Source: Mycolicibacterium neoaurum
GTDB lineage: Bacteria; Actinomycetota; Actinomycetes; Mycobacteriales; Mycobacteriaceae
Assembly (NCBI RefSeq): GCF_036946495.1
Contig: NZ_JAQIIX010000002.1
Coordinates: 1,612,001-1,676,000 of the forward strand
Reading direction: 5' to 3'
DNA: 64,000 nt
Position 1 is the first letter of the stretch. Every line of letters begins with the position of its first letter. This document shows, in pieces, positions 59,385 through 64,000 of this stretch. Below the pieces are notes generated by a model. The model was given only the letters and a program-made list of their open reading frames with translations, was not told the DNA's origin and did no database searches. The translations under genes and the position numbers were made by a program.

Positions 59385-60503
59385 TCAGGTCTTGGCGGCA
59401 AGCTGCTGGATGGTCTGAATCTCGCTGGTACGGAAGGCGCGTCCGTCGGGGTGAACCAGATCATGCATCCATTTATCGGGCACCTTGTCGTAGGGCTTGT
59501 CCCACGAATCCCACGGGTAGTAGGTCTGGGTGCGCCCGGCGACCAGACCCCAGTTGTAGGCGCCCACGCCGCGTCGCTTGGCGACCGGCAGGATGCCCTC
59601 GACGGTGCTGTCGTCCTCACGGGCCAGGTACTCGGTGCACAGGATCGGCCGGCCCAACGGTTCGAGCTCGTCGATCTTGTCCTCGAAAGTCGACGGCTCT
59701 GCGTAGCTGTGGAACGAGATGATGTCGGAGTTGTCCAGTTGGGTGGCCACGATGCCGGACGGTTTGCGCCACGACCCCCGCCACACCCCGCTGGTCAGGG
59801 GTTGACTCGGGTTCACCGCCCGCGCCCATTCGAACACCTGCGGGAGCAGCTCGCCGACCACCTTGAGTTTGTCGCTGCGTTCCATTGCCTTGTACTGGCT
59901 TGCCGGGCTGTCCGGTTCGTTCCACAGATCCCAGCCAAGCACCCGGTTGTCGGCACCGAAAGCGCCGATGACACCGGTGACGTAGTCGCGCAGCACCGGC
60001 CGGTACCGCGGGTTGTCGATCAAGTCGGCGCCGGGTCCCTGCACCCACCGGGAGTTGTGCACACCGGGCCGCGGTGCGGGCTGCGGACCGAGCTTGGGGT
60101 GCGGGTCCCAGCAGGAGTCGAACAACACGAACAGTGGCTTGATGCCCTGTCCGGCCGCGATATCGACGAACTGGGAGACCCGGCGTAGGAATCCGGCGCG
60201 GTCCTGCGCCCACAGCTGGTCGTGCAGGAACACCCGAACGGTGTTGAACCCGATGGTGCGCGCGACCTGCAGTTCACCGCTGATGCGACGCGGGTCGTAG
60301 GTCCCGGCCTGCCACATCTCGATCTGGTTGGTCGCCGTGGCGGGGATGTAGTTCGCGCCCACCAGCCACCCCTGCTGGCGATACCAGGCGTTCGCGCGCT
60401 CCGCCGTCCACCGGGTGCCCTCGGCCGCTGCCACGGGTGCCCTACCGATCAATGCGCCCGCGGCCGCCACCGCGGACAATTGCAGCAGGGTTCGGCGGTG
60501 CAC
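59385..60503 (-). CDS. GH5-like glycoside hydrolase, Tat-exported
   Basis: 372-residue exported clan GH-A hydrolase (annotated as cellulase or 1,4-beta-xylanase in relatives). The N-terminal VHRRTLLQLSAVAAAGALIG is a Tat-like signal with RR. The barrel shows FNTVRVFLHDQLW (about 89-101), the acid/base Glu in LGWDLWNEPDSP (about 189-200), HSYAEP (about 268-273) and the nucleophile Glu in ILCTEYLARED (about 290-300). The GTG at 60501-60503 lies 7 bases after a TAGATT -10 element (minus strand, 60510-60515), so it is probably leaderless. Its plant-polymer or endogenous mannan substrate is unknown. It follows the LacI gene by 74 bases on the same strand. Confidence 0.88.
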   Translation of the reverse strand: MHRRTLLQLSAVAAAGALIGRAPVAAAEGTRWTAERANAWYRQQGWLVGANYIPATATNQIEMWQAGTYDPRRISGELQVARTIGFNTVRVFLHDQLWAQDRAGFLRRVSQFVDIAAGQGIKPLFVLFDSCWDPHPKLGPQPAPRPGVHNSRWVQGPGADLIDNPRYRPVLRDYVTGVIGAFGADNRVLGWDLWNEPDSPASQYKAMERSDKLKVVGELLPQVFEWARAVNPSQPLTSGVWRGSWRKPSGIVATQLDNSDIISFHSYAEPSTFEDKIDELEPLGRPILCTEYLAREDDSTVEGILPVAKRRGVGAYNWGLVAGRTQTYYPWDSWDKPYDKVPDKWMHDLVHPDGRAFRTSEIQTIQQLAAKT

Positions 60504-60577
60504 CTGAAGAATCTAGGGCGCCGCAGCCGAGCCCGGCCAGCGCAGAACCACACTGCAACCTCGACGGTGGCAAACCG

Positions 60578-61594
60578 TTATCTACTCACCGGAGCAGAGG
60601 TGCAACCGCACGAGTTCCGGTGGTGGAATGTGGTCGGCACCCGGATGTGTCGCGGGGGTTCCTCGGAGCCACGGATACGGGCCAGCAGCAGTTCGACCGC
60701 GGTGACACCGATCGTCTCGACATCCTGGGCGGCGGCGGTCAGCCGGGGTTCGAAAAGGTCCGACCACTCGAAGTCGTCGTAGCAGACGAAGGCCACATCC
60801 TGGGGTATGGACAGACCGAGCCCCCGGATCGCCTTCAAGGTGCCGATGGTCATCGCATTGTTGAGCGACACCAGCGCCGTCGGCCGGTCGGCGCGGGACA
60901 TCAGCGCCCGGACCTCCCGTTCGGCGACATCGGTGCTGGATTCCCCGTCGACGACCAACGTTGGGTCGACGGTGATTCCGCGGGCGGTCAATGCCGCACA
61001 GTGGCCGTCGAAACGTTCGATGGTCGACGAGATTCCGGCCAGCCCGCGCACGACCGCGATCCGGCGATGACCGAGATCGAGCAGATGATCGGTCAATCCC
61101 TTCGCCGACGAGAAGTTCTCCGGGACGATGCGGTCGAACCCGACATCCTCGCCGCGGTCGATGAGCACCATGGGGGTCCGGGAGCGGGTGATCTCGGGCA
61201 GGGTGGTCCGCTCGGATCCCGCCGCCGGAGCGACGATCATCCCGTCGACCTGGCGGTCCAGCAGCGAACCGGTGACGCGCTGTTCGGAGGACACGTCATC
61301 GTGGGAATCACCGACGATCAACACGTAGCCGGCATCGGAGAGGGCACGCTCCACGGCATGGACGAGGCTGCCGAAGTAGGGGTTGGTCAGCGCCGAGATC
61401 GACAGTCCGACGGTATGTGTGCGGCCGGCCGCCAACGATCGCGCCACACCGTTGCGGCGGTAGCCGACCTCCTCGATGGCTGCCTCCACCCGCAGTCGGG
61501 TGGCCGCGTTGACGTTGCGGGTGCCGTTGAGCACATGGGACACGGTGGAGGCGGACACGCCGGCAAGTCGGGCGACATCGCCCATGGTGGTCAT
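60578..61594 (-). CDS. LacI-family sugar-responsive repressor
   Basis: 338-residue repressor. The N-terminal LacI helix-turn-helix is TTMGDVARLAGVSASTVSHVLNGTRNVNAATRLRVEAAIEEVGY (about 2-45) with hinge helix GVARSLAAGRTHTVGL. The periplasmic-binding-protein-like core includes NPYFGSLVHAVE (about 71-82), DGMIVAPAAGS (about 117-127), VLIDRGED (about 142-149) and the C-terminal FVCYDDFEWSDLF. The ATG at 61592-61594 overlaps the preceding kinase stop (ATGA), making it the last gene of the sugar-uptake operon, so it is co-transcribed with its own targets. The effector is likely the transported sugar or its phosphate. Confidence 0.92.
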   Translation of the reverse strand: MTTMGDVARLAGVSASTVSHVLNGTRNVNAATRLRVEAAIEEVGYRRNGVARSLAAGRTHTVGLSISALTNPYFGSLVHAVERALSDAGYVLIVGDSHDDVSSEQRVTGSLLDRQVDGMIVAPAAGSERTTLPEITRSRTPMVLIDRGEDVGFDRIVPENFSSAKGLTDHLLDLGHRRIAVVRGLAGISSTIERFDGHCAALTARGITVDPTLVVDGESSTDVAEREVRALMSRADRPTALVSLNNAMTIGTLKAIRGLGLSIPQDVAFVCYDDFEWSDLFEPRLTAAAQDVETIGVTAVELLLARIRGSEEPPRHIRVPTTFHHRNSCGCTSAPVSR

Positions 61595-62241
61595 CGGACC
61601 CGCACAATACGGTCGGCGCGACCGGCGGTCGATTCGATCAGTCGGGCATTGCGCTCGTCAGAGCCCAGCGCCCAGAATTCGGCTTCCTGCAGCGATTTCC
61701 CGTACACCTGGTGTCGCCGCACCAGCCGTTCGTGTCGGATATCGGTGTCGGGGGCCAGGAACCACACCTGGTCGATGTGGGATCGCGCGATCGGCCAGGT
61801 ATCGCATTCCAGCAGAAGGTAGTTGCCCTCGGTGACGACCAGCGGAACGCTGCCTGCCACCGGGATTGAGGAGCCTATCGACTCCTCGATCTCCCGCCGG
61901 AATCGTGGCGCGTAGACGACGGGATCATCGGTACGTTGGGTCCTCAGCGCGTGCATCAGCCGCGAGTAACCACCGTCGTCGAAGGTGTCGTGGGCACCCT
62001 TGCGGTCCAGGCGTCCCAGTTCGATGAGGACCTCGTTGGCCAGATGGAAACCGTCCATGGGCACCAGCACCGCCACCTCGGGACCGAGTGCGGTGACGAG
62101 TTGTTCGGCGAGGGTGGACTTTCCGGCACCGGGAGCACCGGTCAGACCGAGGATGCGGCGTTCGCCGGCGACGACCAGCGCCGCGGCCGCATCGACCAAT
62201 TGATCCAGCGTCGCGTCCTGGACGTCCTGCTCGGGGTTCAC
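61591..62241 (-). CDS. P-loop sugar/nucleoside kinase (FrcK/uridine kinase-like)
   Basis: 216-residue kinase with Walker A ILGLTGAPGAGKSTLAEQL (about 30-48), VAVLVPMDGFHLAN (about 56-69, Asp of the kinase signature), the KGAHDTFDDGGYSRLMHAL lid region (about 80-98) and VVTEGNYLLLECDTW (about 136-150). This pattern belongs to the uridine kinase/pantothenate kinase-like group that includes FrcK of fructose ABC operons. It starts at GTG 62239-62241, overlapping the PfkB stop (GTGA), and its own stop overlaps the LacI start. Having two unlike sugar kinases in one operon suggests two successive phosphorylations or two sugars. Confidence 0.87.
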   Translation of the reverse strand: MNPEQDVQDATLDQLVDAAAALVVAGERRILGLTGAPGAGKSTLAEQLVTALGPEVAVLVPMDGFHLANEVLIELGRLDRKGAHDTFDDGGYSRLMHALRTQRTDDPVVYAPRFRREIEESIGSSIPVAGSVPLVVTEGNYLLLECDTWPIARSHIDQVWFLAPDTDIRHERLVRRHQVYGKSLQEAEFWALGSDERNARLIESTAGRADRIVRVR

Positions 62242-63155
62242 CGCTCCTGCTTCCGGATGAGATCTGCTCGCAATCGGTCCAACCATGCCCGTGGCCCGAC
62301 TATCGAACACCGTAGTGCCGCCACGCGCGCGGCGTCGCCGAGGTGTTGTTCAAGGTCCCCGGACCCGGCGCGATAATAGGAGTACGCACCGTGGAAGGCG
62401 TCGCCGGCGCCGAGGGTGTCGACGGCGGTCACCGCGGGAACCGGCACATATCCCGAGCGGCCCGCCGACCACCAGCGGATCGGATCACCGCCGTGTGTGG
62501 TCACCACGGTGTCCACTCCCTTTTCGAGCAGTGTCGACGCGGTGGATTCGGATGACTCGGTGCCGGGAAACCGGAAGTCGTTGGAGCACAACATGTCCGT
62601 GACATGCGGGATGAGATCGGCCATCACCGGCTTCCACCTGCCGGCGTCGGTGACAAGTGCCGTCCCGTGTGCCGTTGCCTGCGCGGCAGCAGCCCGTGCC
62701 ATGCGTGGGTGATGCCCGTCGACCAGGACCATGTCGGCCTCGGCGATCAGATCGCCGAGACCTTCAGGGGCCGGGACATCGGAACGCACGGCATCGAGGG
62801 AAACGACCGACCGCTCACCGGTGGACTCAAGCACCGAGACGGCCGATATCGGCACCGGTCGGTGCTCACCTCCGGCACCGTCGACGATGCGGACACCGTG
62901 GGCCGCCAGATCCGCGCGCACCAGATCGGCGACGGGATCGACACCCAGCGCGGTCACCAGGACAGCACGGCCGCCGAGGGCGGCGAACGTGACGGCGGCG
63001 TTGGCCGCCGGTCCGCCCGCAGCGACGAACTGATCACGCGCGGTGACCTTCTCGTTGACCGAGGGTGGCGCGCTGATGCGATGGATCACATCCAAGGTGG
63101 CCAATCCGACGAAGACCCCGATCGGGGTCTTCTCAGCGAGCGGCGCGTTCCTCAT
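62238..63155 (-). CDS. PfkB/ribokinase-family carbohydrate kinase
   Basis: 305-residue sugar kinase. The N-terminal PfkB signature region is FVAAGGPAANAAVTFAALGG (about 43-62, GG and N for substrate binding), and the C-terminal signature is AVTAVDTLGAGDAFHGAY (about 241-258, with catalytic Asp in GAGD). ATP is the donor; the sugar is unknown, with fructose or ribose types common. The ATG at 63153-63155 follows GGAGGA with good spacing and overlaps the upstream ATPase gene by 23 bases. It is coupled to the next kinase by GTGA, part of the ABC-kinase-kinase-LacI operon. Confidence 0.9.
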   Translation of the reverse strand: MRNAPLAEKTPIGVFVGLATLDVIHRISAPPSVNEKVTARDQFVAAGGPAANAAVTFAALGGRAVLVTALGVDPVADLVRADLAAHGVRIVDGAGGEHRPVPISAVSVLESTGERSVVSLDAVRSDVPAPEGLGDLIAEADMVLVDGHHPRMARAAAAQATAHGTALVTDAGRWKPVMADLIPHVTDMLCSNDFRFPGTESSESTASTLLEKGVDTVVTTHGGDPIRWWSAGRSGYVPVPAVTAVDTLGAGDAFHGAYSYYRAGSGDLEQHLGDAARVAALRCSIVGPRAWLDRLRADLIRKQER

Positions 63156-63915
63156 CGGTCGGCTCCTCCGCACCGGTCATCAGCGCGACCACCTCGGACA
63201 TGGAGCGCTTCTTCGGATCGACCACCCCGGCACGCTTCCCGAGCCGGTGGATGTGGATCCGGTCGGCCACCTCGAACACGTGCGGCATGTCATGGCTGAT
63301 GAGCACCACCGGGATACCGCGGTCGCGGATCGACCGGATCAGATCGATCACCTGACCGGATTCCCGGACACCGAGCGCGGCGGTCGGCTCGTCCATGATG
63401 ATCACACCCCGACCGAAGGCAGCGGCACGGGCCACCGCAACGCCCTGGCGCTGCCCGCCCGAAAGCGTTTCGACCGCCTGGTTCACCGATTTGATCCCGA
63501 TCTTCAGATCCGCCAGATGTTGTGCGGCGTCGCCTCGCATTCCGGGCATGTCGAGGCGGCGGAACACCCGGCCGGCAATGCCCTTTCGGCGCACCTCGCG
63601 GCCCAGGTACAGGTTCGAGGCGATATCGAGGGCCGAGACCACGGCAAGGTCCTGGTAGACGGTTTCGATGCCGGCGGCCCTGGCGTCCCTGGTGTTCTTG
63701 AACGACACGGGCGTGCCGTTCATCAATATCTGACCCGAGTCCGGGATGACCGCGCCGGCAAGGGCTTTGATCAAGCTGGACTTGCCCGCCCCATTGTCGC
63801 CGATGACGGCCAGGACCTCACCGGCATGCAGTGCGAAGTCGGCACCGTTGATCGCGGTCACGCTGCCGTACTTCTTGACGAGGCCGCGTGCCTCGAGCAC
63901 GGGTGTGTCACTCAT
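63133..63915 (-). CDS. Sugar ABC transporter ATP-binding protein (FrcA-like)
   Basis: 260-residue single-domain ATPase of the CUT2 class. Walker A is VIGDNGAGKSSLIKAL (about 38-53), the Q-loop IETVYQDLAVV (about 84-94), the signature ETLSGGQRQGVAVARA (about 149-164, LSGGQ), Walker B GVIIMDEPTAAL (about 170-181) and the H-loop VVLISHDM (about 203-210). Most CUT2 ATPases are duplicated (about 500 residues); a single-domain form as here is typical of fructose FrcA and some others, and would work as a homodimer. Its ATG overlaps the permease stop (ATGA). Confidence 0.93.
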   Translation of the reverse strand: MSDTPVLEARGLVKKYGSVTAINGADFALHAGEVLAVIGDNGAGKSSLIKALAGAVIPDSGQILMNGTPVSFKNTRDARAAGIETVYQDLAVVSALDIASNLYLGREVRRKGIAGRVFRRLDMPGMRGDAAQHLADLKIGIKSVNQAVETLSGGQRQGVAVARAAAFGRGVIIMDEPTAALGVRESGQVIDLIRSIRDRGIPVVLISHDMPHVFEVADRIHIHRLGKRAGVVDPKKRSMSEVVALMTGAEEPTDEERAAR

Positions 63916-64000
63916 TGTGATCTCCTGCGCGCGAACTGATCCAACGCCACCGCGACGATCACCAGGATGCCGGTGGCGATGTTCTGATAGAGGTTGTCGA
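63912..64000 (-). CDS. Sugar ABC transporter permease, C-terminal end only
   Basis: The last 28 complete codons of a gene that continues beyond the window: DNLYQNIATGILVIVAVALDQFARRRSQ, then a stop at 63912-63914. A membrane helix followed by a short Arg-rich cytosolic end is the C-terminus of FrcC/RbsC-type permeases (TGxVIxxAVxLDQ). The stop overlaps the ATPase ATG (ATGA). The binding protein and the operon promoter lie outside the window. Confidence 0.85.
   Translation of the reverse strand, partial: DNLYQNIATGILVIVAVALDQFARRRSQ

Noticed and set aside
1..64000. CRISPR arrays, insertion sequences, rRNA, tRNA genes
   Set aside because: None seen: no regularly spaced repeats, no transposase-like protein and no conserved RNA gene sequence on either strand.

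Overview
The window is high-GC actinobacterial DNA, and its gene content is that of a mycobacterium, probably a fast-growing Mycolicibacterium-type species. It carries mmpL3, trmB, pckG, a DUF3068 PgfA homologue, a php lactonase, fadD4, lipC and a WS/DGAT acyltransferase. From memory, these follow the order and relative orientation of M. tuberculosis Rv0230c to Rv0204c on an inverted strand, with accessory blocks inserted. Many genes start with GTG, several are apparently leaderless, and neighbours often overlap by 4 bases (GTGA or ATGA).

Layout. 0-1.5 kb: an FAD/NAD reductase fragment coupled to a protein with ferritin-like diiron motifs. 1.6-10.3 kb: the conserved envelope block (php, acyltransferase, PgfA homologue, polytopic membrane protein, GT4 glycosyltransferase, methyltransferase, aldehyde dehydrogenase). 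10.5-21.7 kb: lipid catabolism and accessory genes (FadE5-type dehydrogenase, a 40-codon small ORF, a reductase/AraC pair, a two-subunit acyl-CoA dehydrogenase, an arylamine N-acetyltransferase, then a KstR-type box followed by an acyltransferase-fadD-esterase operon). 21.7-34.8 kb: a WS/DGAT enzyme, lipC, a fused FadE behind a CRP-like site, an HSL esterase, a hemophore-fold protein, a PLP decarboxylase, an ArsR-MFS unit with a 28-bp operator, an XRE/SDR pair and fadD4. 34.9-48.8 kb: a second conserved block (DUF2867 oxidoreductase, pckG, two GTPase-like proteins, trmB, NYN protein, mmpL3, AI-2E-type permease, flippase-like protein, M23-like lipoprotein).

49.2-51.4 kb is different in character: a gene-poor stretch, two perfect LexA boxes in a mirrored divergent promoter arrangement, then a DUF222/HNH (13E12-type) gene, bounded by 12-bp inverted repeats. 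51.5-60.5 kb holds mostly single accessory genes: AhpD-like, Tat-exported DUF1906, CitE-like, F420/NADP reductase-like, CocE-type exported hydrolase, a stand-alone lycopene cyclase, an exported coiled-coil peptidase-like protein and a GH5-like enzyme. 60.6-64 kb is the 3' part of a tightly coupled sugar-uptake operon read leftward: ABC permease, ATPase, PfkB kinase, P-loop kinase and LacI regulator.

The main functional theme is envelope lipid building and export (PgfA homologue, MmpL3, acyl- and glycosyltransferases) alongside fatty-acid and sterol-type catabolism. I saw no tRNA, rRNA, CRISPR array or transposase. All start choices, regulator assignments and comparisons with M. tuberculosis are made by reading and memory, without searches.
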